A stretch of DNA of 9,747 nucleotides from Actinomycetota bacterium. GTDB taxonomy: Bacteria > Actinomycetota > Acidimicrobiia > Acidimicrobiales > Ilumatobacteraceae. Below the pieces are notes generated by a model. That model had not been told where the DNA came from. It was given only the letters and a program-made list of their open reading frames with translations, and made no database searches. Made by a program: the position numbers and the translations under genes. How positions within the stretch are numbered: the first letter of the stretch is position 1; each line of letters opens with the position of its first letter. This document shows positions 1 through 8,845 of the stretch, one piece after another. The stretch covers positions 1 through 9,747 of the forward strand of contig SYCH01000204.1 in assembly GCA_005787025.1 (NCBI GenBank), given 5' to 3'.

Positions 1-2091
<2,091 letters not shown>

Positions 2092-2097
2092 GCGACC

Positions 2098-3201
2098 ATG
2101 CGTGATTTCTCCGACGATTTGAAAGAGGTTGGTCGCCGCCTGGTCGAGGCGCGGGCCTATCTCAAGATCGACACCCAGCGAGAGCGTTTCCGCGAGTTGG
2201 AAGTGGAGGTGTCGCGCCCCGACCTGTGGGACGACCAGGAGAACGCCAAGCGACTGAACGCCGAGTACGCCAACGTGAAGAGCGACATCGATCAATTCGA
2301 CTCGTTGTCACGACAATTCGAGGACGTCGAGGTTCTGCACGAGATGGCCCGCGAGGTGGATGATGCGTCGCAGGAGTCCGACATCGAGGCCGGCATCGCG
2401 ACGATCGCCGATGCACTGAGTGTGCTGGAGATGCGCAGTCTCTTCATCGGCGAGCACGACGAGGCGGACTGCATCGTGCAGATCAACGCCAAGGACGGGG
2501 GAGTCGACGCCCAGGATTGGAGCGAGATCCTGTTGCGCATGTACCAGCGTTGGGCCGAACGCCGAGGTTTCGCTGTCGAGATCGACGACATCTCACCGGC
2601 GACGGAGGCCGGGATCATGTCAGCGGAGTTCACCTTGAAGGGTCGTTACGCGTACGGACTCATGACTTCGGAACGTGGCACCCATCGTTTGGTGCGTATC
2701 AGCCCGTTCGACAATCAGGGTCGTCGCCAGACCAGCTTCGCCGCGGTCCAGGTGTGGCCGGCCATGGACGATCCGAACGTCGAGATCAACGAGACCGACG
2801 TGCGCATGGAGGTGTTCCGGGCCTCTGGTGCCGGTGGTCAGCACGTGAACAAGACGTCGTCGGCGGTACGTCTGATTCACGAACCCACCGGGCTCGTGTC
2901 GTCGTCGCAGGAAGAGCGGAGTCAATTGCAGAACCGCGAGAAGGCGATGAATCGTCTGAAGGCCATGGTCGCGGCTCGCATCGAGGAAGAGCATCAAGCA
3001 GAACTCGATCGCATCGCGGGCAAGCAGGCCACCGTCGGATGGGGAAGTCAGATCCGAAGTTACGTTCTGCAGCCGTATCAGATGGTCAAGGACCTGCGTA
3101 CGAATGTCGAATCGAGCAACGTCGAGGGCGTACTCGATGGCGCGATCGACGAATTCATGGAGGGCTACCTGCGCTGGCGTCGTTCGGGTGACGATTCCTG
3201 A
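2098..3201 (+). CDS. prfB: Peptide chain release factor 2 (RF2)
   Basis: RF2 recognises UGA and UAA stop codons in the ribosomal A site and triggers peptide release. The 367-residue product has the normal family length. It carries the RF2-type SPF codon-recognition tripeptide (S202-P203-F204) and the catalytic GGQ loop (G246-G247-Q248, context GAGGQHVNKTSSAVR). The acidic helical N-terminal domain (about 1-115) precedes the core. Many bacterial prfB genes carry an in-frame UGA near codon 26 with a programmed +1 frameshift. Here the equivalent place reads Tyr21-Leu22-Lys23 (2158-2166, TAT CTC AAG), and the gene is one uninterrupted frame. The ATG at 2098 is 6 bp after the secA stop. I see no strong Shine-Dalgarno sequence, so translation may be coupled to secA. 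The prfB-ftsE-ftsX order is usual in Actinobacteria. Confidence 0.98.
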   Translation: MRDFSDDLKEVGRRLVEARAYLKIDTQRERFRELEVEVSRPDLWDDQENAKRLNAEYANVKSDIDQFDSLSRQFEDVEVLHEMAREVDDASQESDIEAGIATIADALSVLEMRSLFIGEHDEADCIVQINAKDGGVDAQDWSEILLRMYQRWAERRGFAVEIDDISPATEAGIMSAEFTLKGRYAYGLMTSERGTHRLVRISPFDNQGRRQTSFAAVQVWPAMDDPNVEINETDVRMEVFRASGAGGQHVNKTSSAVRLIHEPTGLVSSSQEERSQLQNREKAMNRLKAMVAARIEEEHQAELDRIAGKQATVGWGSQIRSYVLQPYQMVKDLRTNVESSNVEGVLDGAIDEFMEGYLRWRRSGDDS

Positions 3202-3215
3202 ACGCGACGCGCTGG

Positions 3216-3221
3216 TAACCT
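3216..3221 (+). promoter_or_regulatory. Possible -10 hexamer upstream of ftsE
   Basis: TAACCT fits the actinobacterial TAnnnT -10 consensus and lies in the only gap of the secA-ftsX run. It would start a transcript near 3228, with a leader of about 47 nt containing the hairpin at 3241-3254. I see no convincing -35 element, and the hexamer alone is weak evidence. ftsEX may equally be read through from prfB. Confidence 0.3.
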
Positions 3222-3240
3222 GACGGCGTATTCATGAGAT

Positions 3241-3254
3241 CGACCTTCGGGTCG
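3241..3254 (+). promoter_or_regulatory. Leader hairpin with UUCG tetraloop before ftsE
   Basis: CGACC-TTCG-GGTCG forms a perfect 5-bp stem closed as C(UUCG)G, an unusually stable RNA tetraloop type. It sits 10 nt upstream of the ftsE Shine-Dalgarno sequence. No run of T follows, so it does not look like an intrinsic terminator. It could stabilise or process the mRNA between prfB and ftsE, or help present the ribosome binding site; that role is inference. Confidence 0.5.
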
Positions 3255-3264
3255 CCGACTGCCC

Positions 3265-3270
3265 GAGGAG
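3265..3270 (+). promoter_or_regulatory. Ribosome binding site of ftsE
   Basis: GAGGAG lies 4 nt before the ATG at 3275 (6 nt counted from GAGG). It is one of only two clear purine-rich ribosome binding sites in the window, and it fixes the ftsE start. Confidence 0.7.
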
Positions 3271-3274
3271 CAGC

Positions 3275-3952
3275 ATGATCCGTCTCGAGAGCGTGACGAA
3301 GTCTTACAGCACCGAGGTGACTGCTCTTCGTGACGCTTCGTTCGAGGTCGCCAAAGGCGAGTTCGTCTTCCTGGTCGGTCCGTCGGGATCGGGGAAGTCG
3401 ACCATTCTGCGCCTCATGAATCGCCAGGAACAGCCCGAAAGGGGCGAGGTCTGGGTGGCCGGCAAGGACATCAACGCGATGCCCGACTCGAAGGTTCCTT
3501 TCCTACGTCGCAACATCGGCAACATCTTCCAGGACTACAAGCTGCTGTCGAACAAGACGGTTTTCGAGAACGTGGCCTTCGCCCTCGAGGTGATCGGTCG
3601 TCCCAAGCACGTGATCAAACAGCAGGTACCCGCGGTCCTCGATCTGGTCGGCCTGTCCGACAAGGAGGACCGCTTCCCTCATCAGCTGTCGGGTGGCGAG
3701 CAGCAGCGCGTTTCCATCGCCCGCGCGTTCGTCAATCGCCCGCTGATTCTTCTGGCCGACGAGCCCACGGGAAACCTGGATCCGGCCACGGGTGAGGGCA
3801 TCATGCGCTTATTGGACCGCATCAACGGCACGGGCACGACCGTCGTCATGGCCACCCACGATCAACGCATCGTCAATCAGATGCGCAAGCGAGTGGTGCA
3901 GCTCGACCGCGGCGTCATCGTCCGCGACCAGGAACGCGGGGTGTACGACTGA
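3275..3952 (+). CDS. ftsE: Cell division ATP-binding protein FtsE
   Basis: FtsE is the cytoplasmic ABC-type ATPase of the FtsEX complex, which transmits a conformational signal across the membrane to peptidoglycan hydrolases at the division site rather than importing a solute. The 225-residue product shows every ABC ATPase motif: Walker A GPSGSGKST (G35-T43), Q-loop Gln86, signature LSGGEQQ (138-144), Walker B LLADEP with catalytic Glu163, and the switch His195. The length and the IFQDYKLL stretch are typical of FtsE. The ATG at 3275 is supported by GAGGAG just upstream. Its TGA overlaps the ftsX ATG by one base (TGATG), so the two subunits are translationally coupled. Confidence 0.97.
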   Translation: MIRLESVTKSYSTEVTALRDASFEVAKGEFVFLVGPSGSGKSTILRLMNRQEQPERGEVWVAGKDINAMPDSKVPFLRRNIGNIFQDYKLLSNKTVFENVAFALEVIGRPKHVIKQQVPAVLDLVGLSDKEDRFPHQLSGGEQQRVSIARAFVNRPLILLADEPTGNLDPATGEGIMRLLDRINGTGTTVVMATHDQRIVNQMRKRVVQLDRGVIVRDQERGVYD

Positions 3953-4854
3953 TGTTGGAACGAATCAGTTACGCATTCCGCGAGACATGGGCCAGTTTCA
4001 AGAGGAACGTCACCCTCACCGCCGCGGCGGTCGTCACCTCGGCGGTGTCGCTTTTGTTGGTGGGCTCCACCTTCCTCATCCAGCGGGCCTTCGACAACCT
4101 GCTCACTCGTTGGAAGGGCGACGTCGAACTGATCGTGTACGTGCGTTCGGACGCCTCACCCGAACAGATTGACTTCATTCAGGAAGCCATCGAATCCCAG
4201 CCCACGATCATCGACGTCTCCAAGCTGCGGTACCTGGATCAGGCCGAGAGTTACGCCGAAGCTCAGAAATTGTTCGCCGGTGATCCGGGCACGCTCCGTT
4301 TGTTGACCCCCGAGAACATCCCGTCGCAGTTCAAGGTGGTACCCACCACCGATGACTCCAACCTGATTCGCGAGCTCGGGGAATCGTTCCGAAGCGTGGA
4401 GGGTGTCCGCGAAGTGGCTTACGCCCAGGACGTGTTCGACGTGGTGTCGCGGGTGTCGCAGTTCATCCGGGTGGCGACCACCGTGATGTCGATCGTCCTG
4501 CTCATGGTGGCCATCGGATTGATCTGGAACACCATCCGGACCGCGATGTTCGCACGGCGCCGTGAAATCGAGGTCATGAAATTGGTGGGTGCCACCAATT
4601 GGTTCATCCGCATTCCGTTCATGCTCGAGGGCCTGTTGCAAGGGCTCATCGGTGGTGTGTTGAGCTGCGCTGGTTTGTGGGGCCTGAACACGGCCTGGTC
4701 GAACGCGGTCACCGACTTCAACGACACGGAATTGGCCGCTCTGGTGGTGTCCGACGGCTATGTGCGCTGGGTCATGGTGATGCTCCTGGTCATCGGAGCG
4801 GCCGCCGGCGCCATCGGTTCGGGTATCGCCGCATCACGCTTCCTCGACGTCTGA
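3952..4854 (+). CDS. ftsX: Cell division protein FtsX (membrane subunit)
   Basis: FtsX is the integral membrane partner of FtsE. The 300-residue product has four hydrophobic segments, at about 21-43, 172-194, 222-245 and 272-294. A large extracytoplasmic domain lies between the first two (about 44-170); in the family this domain binds cell-wall hydrolases or their activators. The cytoplasmic loop carries the characteristic RRREIEVMKLVGAT (about 202-215) before the third segment, where FtsE is expected to couple. The ATG overlaps the ftsE stop codon. In many Actinobacteria smpB, or a peptidase gene and then smpB, follows ftsX. Here neither does, and the next gene is a crotonase with its own promoter, so the hydrolase partner must be encoded elsewhere. 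Confidence 0.96.
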   Translation: MLERISYAFRETWASFKRNVTLTAAAVVTSAVSLLLVGSTFLIQRAFDNLLTRWKGDVELIVYVRSDASPEQIDFIQEAIESQPTIIDVSKLRYLDQAESYAEAQKLFAGDPGTLRLLTPENIPSQFKVVPTTDDSNLIRELGESFRSVEGVREVAYAQDVFDVVSRVSQFIRVATTVMSIVLLMVAIGLIWNTIRTAMFARRREIEVMKLVGATNWFIRIPFMLEGLLQGLIGGVLSCAGLWGLNTAWSNAVTDFNDTELAALVVSDGYVRWVMVMLLVIGAAAGAIGSGIAASRFLDV

Positions 4855-4868
4855 TCCCGTCGGCTGGC

Positions 4869-4874
4869 TACTGT
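4869..4874 (+). promoter_or_regulatory. -10 element of a leaderless promoter (crotonase gene)
   Basis: TACTGT matches TAnnnT and ends exactly 6 nt before the ATG at 4881. It therefore occupies -12 to -7 if transcription starts on the A of the start codon. No Shine-Dalgarno sequence is present (GTCGGGAC precedes the ATG). This is the classic arrangement of an actinobacterial leaderless mRNA. No clear -35 is visible, which is common for such promoters. Confidence 0.6.
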
Positions 4875-4880
4875 CGGGAC

Positions 4881-5741
4881 ATGAGTTTCGACGAGATCAT
4901 CTACGACGTCTCCGATCGGGTGGCGACGATCACGCTTCATCGTCCCGACAAGATGAACGCCTTCACCAATCGCATGCTGAAAGAAATCATCGCCGCGATG
5001 GACTTGGCCGATGCCGACGACCAGGTGCGGGCGATCATCTTCACCGGCTCGGGGAAGGCCTATTGTGCCGGTGCCGATCTGTCGGGCGGCGGTGACACGT
5101 TCGCCAAGGGCGGAAGTGACGTGGCCGCGCGAACCGGTGTGGTGCGTGACGGAGGTGGCTTGGTGGCCCTGCGCATCTTCGAGAGCACGAAGCCGGTGAT
5201 CGGAGCGATCAACGGCGCTGCCGTGGGCGTCGGCGTGACCATGACCCTGCCGATGGACATCCGGTTGGCGAGCGAGTCGGCCAAATTCGGATTCGTGTTC
5301 GCTCGTCGCGGCATCGTGCCCGAGGCGGCCAGTAGCTGGTTCCTTCCTCGATTGGTGGGAATCTCGCAGGCGGCCGAGTGGTGTTACACCGGGCGTATGG
5401 TCTCGGCGACCGAAGCCCGCGAGGCCCGACTGGTGCGCAGTGTCCACGCCTCCGACGAACTATTGCCGGCGGCGCGAGCGATCGCGACCGAGATCGCCGA
5501 CAACACGGCACCGGGGTCGGTTGCTCTGTCGCGGCGAATGCTGTGGCGCATGTTGGGTGCGGATCACCCGATGCAGGCCCACCGGGTGGACTCGAGGGCC
5601 ATCAACTCGCGCGGAGCGAGTGATGACGCGCGTGAGGGAGTGATGAGTTTTCTCGAGAAGCGCCCCGCCGAGTTCCCGGTCAAGGTGAGTGACGGCTTGC
5701 CCGACGTATTCCCTGATTGGTCGGACCCCGAGTTTTCGTGA
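4881..5741 (+). CDS. Crotonase-superfamily enoyl-CoA hydratase/isomerase
   Basis: This is a 286-residue acyl-CoA-binding crotonase-fold protein, probably acting on an enoyl-CoA in fatty acid or related degradation; the substrate cannot be read from sequence. Visible motifs are RPDKMNAF (21-28), the oxyanion-hole loop AYCAGADLS (60-68), NGAAVGVG (111-118) and GIVPEAASSWFLPRLVG (about 144-160). By hand alignment to rat mitochondrial hydratase, the two catalytic glutamates (144 and 164) fall on Thr and Phe. An acidic residue, Glu148, sits instead where PaaG-type isomerases have their catalytic Asp. That favours an isomerase or a distinct subfamily over a classical hydratase. The frame is open upstream into ftsX, but the ATG at 4881 is chosen because homology begins there and a leaderless -10 sits at the right distance. 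The globin gene overlaps its stop. Confidence 0.9.
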   Translation: MSFDEIIYDVSDRVATITLHRPDKMNAFTNRMLKEIIAAMDLADADDQVRAIIFTGSGKAYCAGADLSGGGDTFAKGGSDVAARTGVVRDGGGLVALRIFESTKPVIGAINGAAVGVGVTMTLPMDIRLASESAKFGFVFARRGIVPEAASSWFLPRLVGISQAAEWCYTGRMVSATEAREARLVRSVHASDELLPAARAIATEIADNTAPGSVALSRRMLWRMLGADHPMQAHRVDSRAINSRGASDDAREGVMSFLEKRPAEFPVKVSDGLPDVFPDWSDPEFS

Positions 5742-6148
5742 GCGAGGAGCCGATGCTCTACGACCGTGTCGGCGGCATGGAGTTCTTCGTGCGTCTGGTG
5801 GACGAGTTCTACACCGGAGTGGTCGCCGACGAGGTTCTCTGGCCGTTGTATCCCGATCAGAGCGATCTGGCGGGGGCGAAACATCGCCTGACCCTCTTTC
5901 TCGCTCAGTATTGGGGCGGCCCGACCACCTACATGGATGAGCGGGGGCACCCGAAGTTGCGCCTGCGCCACATGCCGTTCCACGTGGGACCGTTGGAGCG
6001 CGATCGCTGGTTGGTTCACATGGTGGCCGCGATCGAAGCGGTGACCGAGGACGCGGACGTGCGCGCCGAACTGACGAACTATTTCGTGCCCGCGGCCGAG
6101 CATCTGCGCAACGACACCGGACTACCCATCAGTTCGCGCAAACCCTGA
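5738..6148 (+). CDS. glbO: Group 2 truncated haemoglobin (trHbO-like)
   Basis: This 136-residue 2-over-2 haem globin most resembles mycobacterial trHbO, which binds O2 and has been linked to oxygen or peroxide chemistry and respiration. Visible residues are Tyr25 (B10), Tyr38 (CD1), the proximal His78 (F8) in RLRHMPF, and Trp91 (G8) in ERDRW. The block YWGGP (58-62) with RGHPKLR (69-75) is diagnostic of the group. All the distal-pocket residues expected for trHbO are present, so it should be functional. The GTG at 5738 forms a GTGA overlap with the crotonase stop, implying coupled translation. The ATG at 5753, with GAGGAG at 5744-5749 only 3 nt away, is an alternative that removes five residues and leaves the fold intact. 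It converges on purU. Confidence 0.93.
   Translation: MSEEPMLYDRVGGMEFFVRLVDEFYTGVVADEVLWPLYPDQSDLAGAKHRLTLFLAQYWGGPTTYMDERGHPKLRLRHMPFHVGPLERDRWLVHMVAAIEAVTEDADVRAELTNYFVPAAEHLRNDTGLPISSRKP
5744..5749 (+). promoter_or_regulatory. Purine-rich site within the globin gene start
   Basis: GAGGAG lies just after the GTG at 5738 and 3 nt before the in-frame ATG at 5753. The spacing is short for the ATG, but the site could support re-initiation by ribosomes leaving the crotonase frame. It is the main argument for the later start. Confidence 0.35.
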
Positions 6149-6149
6149 G

Positions 6150-6159
6150 TGACGCGTCA
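6150..6159. repeat. 10-bp palindrome at the convergent gene ends
   Basis: TGACGCGTCA is a perfect palindrome running from just after the globin stop through the purU stop codon (TCA on the + strand). Only 8 bp separate the two coding regions and no T-tract hairpin is visible, so neither gene has a recognisable intrinsic terminator here. Chance is a fair explanation for 5-bp arms. Confidence 0.35.
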
Positions 6160-7011
6160 GCCGAAGACGACCGTCTTGCGGCCGTACACGAGCACCCGAT
6201 GCTCGAGGTGTGCTCGAACCGCGCGCGCCAGGACGATGGTCTCCAGATCGCGACCCTTGCGGGTGAGGTCGGCGACCGAGTCGCGATGCGAGACCCGAGT
6301 GACCTCTTGGTCGAGGATGGGCCCTTCGTCGAGTTCCTCGGTGACGTAATGCGCGGTGGCACCGATGATCTTCACCCCGCGATCGTGCGCTTGCCGATAG
6401 GGATTCGCTCCGATGAAGGCGGGGAGAAACGAATGGTGGATGTTGATGATGCGGGATCGATAGGCGTTCACCAAGAGGGGCGACAGGATCTGCATGTAGC
6501 GGGCCAACACCACCAGGTCGACGGATTGCTCCCGAAGTTCGTCCAACACCGCCCGCTCCTGGGCCTCTTTCGACCCCGGTGTGACGGGTAGGTGCACGTA
6601 CGGCACGCCCATGTGTCGAACCAGATCGGCATGATCCGGATGGTTGTCGATGACCACCGCGACGTGGGCGGGCAATTCGCCACTACGCCAACGGGTCAGC
6701 AGATCGAACAGGCAATGGGACTGTTTCGAGGCCAGGATTCCCACTCGAGGAAGCGTGTCGGTGAATTTCAGGTCCACGGACATGTCGAAGCGCGACGAGA
6801 CGGTCGAGAAGACGTCGAGGATCTCGTCGCGGCCGAGGCCGAAACCATCGAGCTCGAACTCGACGCGCTGGAAGAAGACTTTCTCCACGTCGTCGGTGTG
6901 TTGCTCGGCGTGGACGATGTTGCCTCCGTGTTGGGCGATGAAATCGGCCACGGCGGCCACGACCCCACGTTGGTCGGGGCAGGAGAGCAGGAGGACGGCG
7001 GTGGCGCTCAC
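6157..7011 (-). CDS. purU: Formyltetrahydrofolate deformylase
   Basis: PurU hydrolyses 10-formyl-tetrahydrofolate to tetrahydrofolate and formate, balancing the one-carbon pool and feeding formate to PurT where that enzyme exists. The 284-residue product has the family length. It has an N-terminal ACT-type regulatory domain (about 5-85, beginning LLLSCPDQRG) and a C-terminal formyl-transferase-fold domain. The catalytic triad is visible as Asn190 and His192 in INIHHSFLP plus Asp228 in ELDEGPI, with spacing equal to the Asn106/His108/Asp144 triad of GAR transformylase. The long formyl-transferase core plus ACT domain excludes PurN. The GTG at 7011 overlaps the methyltransferase stop as GTGA, so coupling is likely. 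A TAnnnT hexamer at the leaderless distance could add a second transcript. Confidence 0.95.
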   Translation of the reverse strand: MSATAVLLLSCPDQRGVVAAVADFIAQHGGNIVHAEQHTDDVEKVFFQRVEFELDGFGLGRDEILDVFSTVSSRFDMSVDLKFTDTLPRVGILASKQSHCLFDLLTRWRSGELPAHVAVVIDNHPDHADLVRHMGVPYVHLPVTPGSKEAQERAVLDELREQSVDLVVLARYMQILSPLLVNAYRSRIINIHHSFLPAFIGANPYRQAHDRGVKIIGATAHYVTEELDEGPILDQEVTRVSHRDSVADLTRKGRDLETIVLARAVRAHLEHRVLVYGRKTVVFG

Positions 7012-7865
7012 GCTGAAAGTGTACGGGCGAGCAACGAATGACAGGCCACGGCGGCGGCCGCGGCGACGTTCAATGAGTCGATGCCGGGGGCCATGGGGAT
7101 GCGAACCGAGTGATCGAGAGCGGTGAGAGTGTGCTCACTCAAGCCGTCACGCTCGGCTCCGAGCACGATCGCCACCCGGGCCGAAGCGGGAAGACGTCGA
7201 CCAACCGCGGCGATGTCCTCGGCGGTGGACCGAGGGGTGAGTCCGCACACGACGAAGCCATGCGTGCGCAACAGCGGAACGATCGAGGGGAGGTCGTCGA
7301 CCCGCGCGTGTCGCATGTGTAGTGCGGTCCCCATCGAGACCCGCAGGGCCCGCCGTGCCAACGGGTCCGCACTGTTGCGGTCGAGGATCAGGCCGTCGAC
7401 CCCGAACGCGGCGGCACTGCGGGCGATGGCGCCCATGTTCGTGGGGTTGTCCACGTCCTCGGCGAGCAACAAGTGGCGAGAAGTCGGGACCATGTCGTCG
7501 ACCGCTCGGGTGGGCGGACGTTCGAACAGGCCGATCACGTCGAGTGCCACACCCAGCCCGGTGAGCATGCGTCGGGCCTCGGCGCGGGCGGCGAAAACCG
7601 GCACGTGCGCCGGCATCCTGGAGGCCACGGCCGCGGGCGCCTCGGCATCGGTCAAGAGGGCCACGGGTTCGCAACCAGCGGCCAGAGCGCGTTCGACGAC
7701 GAGATCACCCTCGGCAACGAAGTGGCCGGCGCTGACACGTTCGAGATCGGCCGGGGTCATTCCCTTGGCCATGCGGGCCGGGATGCGGCGCGGACGCAGT
7801 TCTCGTTCGCGCAGCCTGAATTGATCGAGACGAGGGTCGTCGACCGAGTCGATCAGTAGTACCAC
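7008..7865 (-). CDS. SpoU/TrmH-family RNA 2'-O-methyltransferase
   Basis: This is a SPOUT-fold enzyme using S-adenosylmethionine to methylate a ribose 2'-hydroxyl in tRNA or rRNA; the target base cannot be assigned. Of the 285 residues, the N-terminal part (about 1-125) is the substrate-binding extension typical of rRNA members. The C-terminal part holds the three SPOUT motifs: motif 1 NPTNMGAIARS (140-150), motif 2 IVLGAERDGLS (233-243) and motif 3 IPMAPGIDSLNVAAA (257-271). These form the trefoil-knot cofactor site, and Asn140, Arg149, Glu238 and Asn267 match the conserved positions. The GTG at 7865 overlaps the end of menB by 13 nt. I keep it because the frame is well conserved in character from the first residues (DSVDDPRLDQFR), but a slightly later start is possible. 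purU overlaps its stop. Confidence 0.9.
   Translation of the reverse strand: MVLLIDSVDDPRLDQFRLRERELRPRRIPARMAKGMTPADLERVSAGHFVAEGDLVVERALAAGCEPVALLTDAEAPAAVASRMPAHVPVFAARAEARRMLTGLGVALDVIGLFERPPTRAVDDMVPTSRHLLLAEDVDNPTNMGAIARSAAAFGVDGLILDRNSADPLARRALRVSMGTALHMRHARVDDLPSIVPLLRTHGFVVCGLTPRSTAEDIAAVGRRLPASARVAIVLGAERDGLSEHTLTALDHSVRIPMAPGIDSLNVAAAAAVACHSLLARTLSA
7018..7023 (-). promoter_or_regulatory. Possible leaderless -10 element for purU
   Basis: On the minus strand TACACT ends exactly 6 nt before the purU GTG, the same geometry as the crotonase and L,D-transpeptidase promoters. It lies inside the last codons of the methyltransferase gene, where it also encodes protein, so coincidence cannot be excluded. 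Confidence 0.3.
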
Positions 7866-8758
7866 GGATACGACGACCAGTCGGGATCGCGCTTCTCGAG
7901 GAACGACGTGCGACCCTCTTGGGCCTCGTCCGTCATGTACGCGAGACGGGTGGCTTCCCCGGCGAAAACCTGTTGGCCGACGAGACCGTCATCGATCAGA
8001 TTGAACGAGAACTTCAACATGCGCTGGGCCGTCGGGCTCTTGCCGTTGATCTCGCGAGCCCACTGCAAAGCGGTCGCTTCCAACTCGGCGTGGTCGACGA
8101 CGGCGTTCACCATTCCCATGCGGTGCGCATCGTCGGCGGTGTACTCGCGCCCGAGGAAGAAGATCTCACGGGCGAACTTCTGACCGACTTGGCGCGCCAG
8201 GTAGGCGGATCCGAAACCGCCGTCGAAGCTGGCGACGTCGGCGTCGGTCTGCTTGAAGCGCGCGTGTTCACGACTGGCCAGAGTGAGATCGGCGACCACG
8301 TGCAGGCTGTGACCACCACCGGCGGCCCATCCCGGGACCACGCAGATGACGATCTTGGGCATGAAGCGGATCAGCCGTTGGACCTCGAGGATGTGGAGAC
8401 GACCACTCTTGCCGGGGTCGATGGACGCGGCGGTGTCGCCCTCGGCGTACTTGTAACCGTCACGTCCGCGGATGCGCTGGTCGCCGCCACTACAGAACGC
8501 CCATCCGCCATCCTTCGGGGACGGGCCGTTGCCGGTGAGGATGACGCACCCGACGTCGGTGGATTGTCGGGCGTGCTCGAGCGCGATGTACAACTCGTCG
8601 ACGGGGAGGGGACGGAACGCGTTGCGCACCTCGGGACGGTCGAAGGCGATACGCACCGTTCCTTGGTCCGTGGCGCGGTGATAGGTGATGTCGGTGAAGT
8701 CGAATCCCGGGACGACCGTCCAGGCCGTGGGGTCGAAGATCTCGGAAACGGTGTCCAC
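7853..8758 (-). CDS. menB: 1,4-dihydroxy-2-naphthoyl-CoA synthase
   Basis: MenB closes the second ring of the menaquinone nucleus by Dieckmann-type cyclisation of O-succinylbenzoyl-CoA. The 301-residue product aligns almost end to end with Mycobacterium tuberculosis MenB as I recall it. It has RPEVRNAFRP (41-50), the block from GNGPSPKDGGWAFCSGGDQR (76-95), the oxyanion loop WAAGGGHSLHVV (144-155), and residues Asp172, Ser177, Asp179 and Tyr274, which match Asp185, Ser190, Asp192 and Tyr287 of that enzyme. The GTG at 8758 is chosen because homology starts within a few residues (FDPTAW). A GTG at 8815 would add 19 residues. The frame stays open far upstream only because it runs antisense to the Thr/Ser linker of the divergent gene. 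It is the first gene of the minus-strand cluster. Confidence 0.96.
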   Translation of the reverse strand: MDTVSEIFDPTAWTVVPGFDFTDITYHRATDQGTVRIAFDRPEVRNAFRPLPVDELYIALEHARQSTDVGCVILTGNGPSPKDGGWAFCSGGDQRIRGRDGYKYAEGDTAASIDPGKSGRLHILEVQRLIRFMPKIVICVVPGWAAGGGHSLHVVADLTLASREHARFKQTDADVASFDGGFGSAYLARQVGQKFAREIFFLGREYTADDAHRMGMVNAVVDHAELEATALQWAREINGKSPTAQRMLKFSFNLIDDGLVGQQVFAGEATRLAYMTDEAQEGRTSFLEKRDPDWSSYPWYY

Positions 8759-8845
8759 GTCGGCAGTCTCGCAGGGGAAGCGGGGATTTGCGTCGTCGAT
8801 CGAGCCTGCCAACACAACGAGGGAGGTGGTCGGTACCTTGGCAAG
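8759..8845. promoter_or_regulatory. Divergent promoter region, menB and L,D-transpeptidase
   Basis: These 87 bp separate the two divergent starts, so both promoters should lie here. The + strand promoter is clear (TACCTT at 8834-8839). For menB I see only GAGACT at the leaderless position, a poor match lacking the first T of TAnnnT, and no good Shine-Dalgarno sequence. The menB transcription start therefore stays unresolved. Confidence 0.5.
8834..8839 (+). promoter_or_regulatory. -10 element of a leaderless promoter (L,D-transpeptidase gene)
   Basis: TACCTT matches TAnnnT and ends exactly 6 nt before the GTG at 8846, so transcription would begin on the first base of the start codon. No Shine-Dalgarno sequence is needed or seen at the proper distance. 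The element also decides the start, since several other GTG codons follow in frame. Confidence 0.6.

Noticed and set aside
2517..3191. 224-codon + strand frame inside prfB
   Set aside because: Composition is Arg/Gly/Ser-rich without motifs, while the overlapping frame encodes intact RF2 with SPF and GGQ.
4855..4879. TCCCG...CGGGA dyad around the crotonase -10
   Set aside because: Arms of 5 bp with a 15-nt gap in GC-rich DNA are expected by chance.
4599..4880. Upstream extension of the crotonase frame into ftsX
   Set aside because: The extension overlaps FtsX transmembrane segments and has no crotonase homology; the ATG at 4881 has a leaderless promoter at the right distance.
6164..6177. AAGAC-GACC-GTCTT hairpin as a terminator for the globin gene
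   Set aside because: Only a 5-bp stem, no following T-tract, and it lies within the last purU codons.
7123..7824. 233-codon + strand frame across the methyltransferase gene
   Set aside because: Arg/Ser/Ala-rich shadow; the minus frame carries all three SPOUT motifs.
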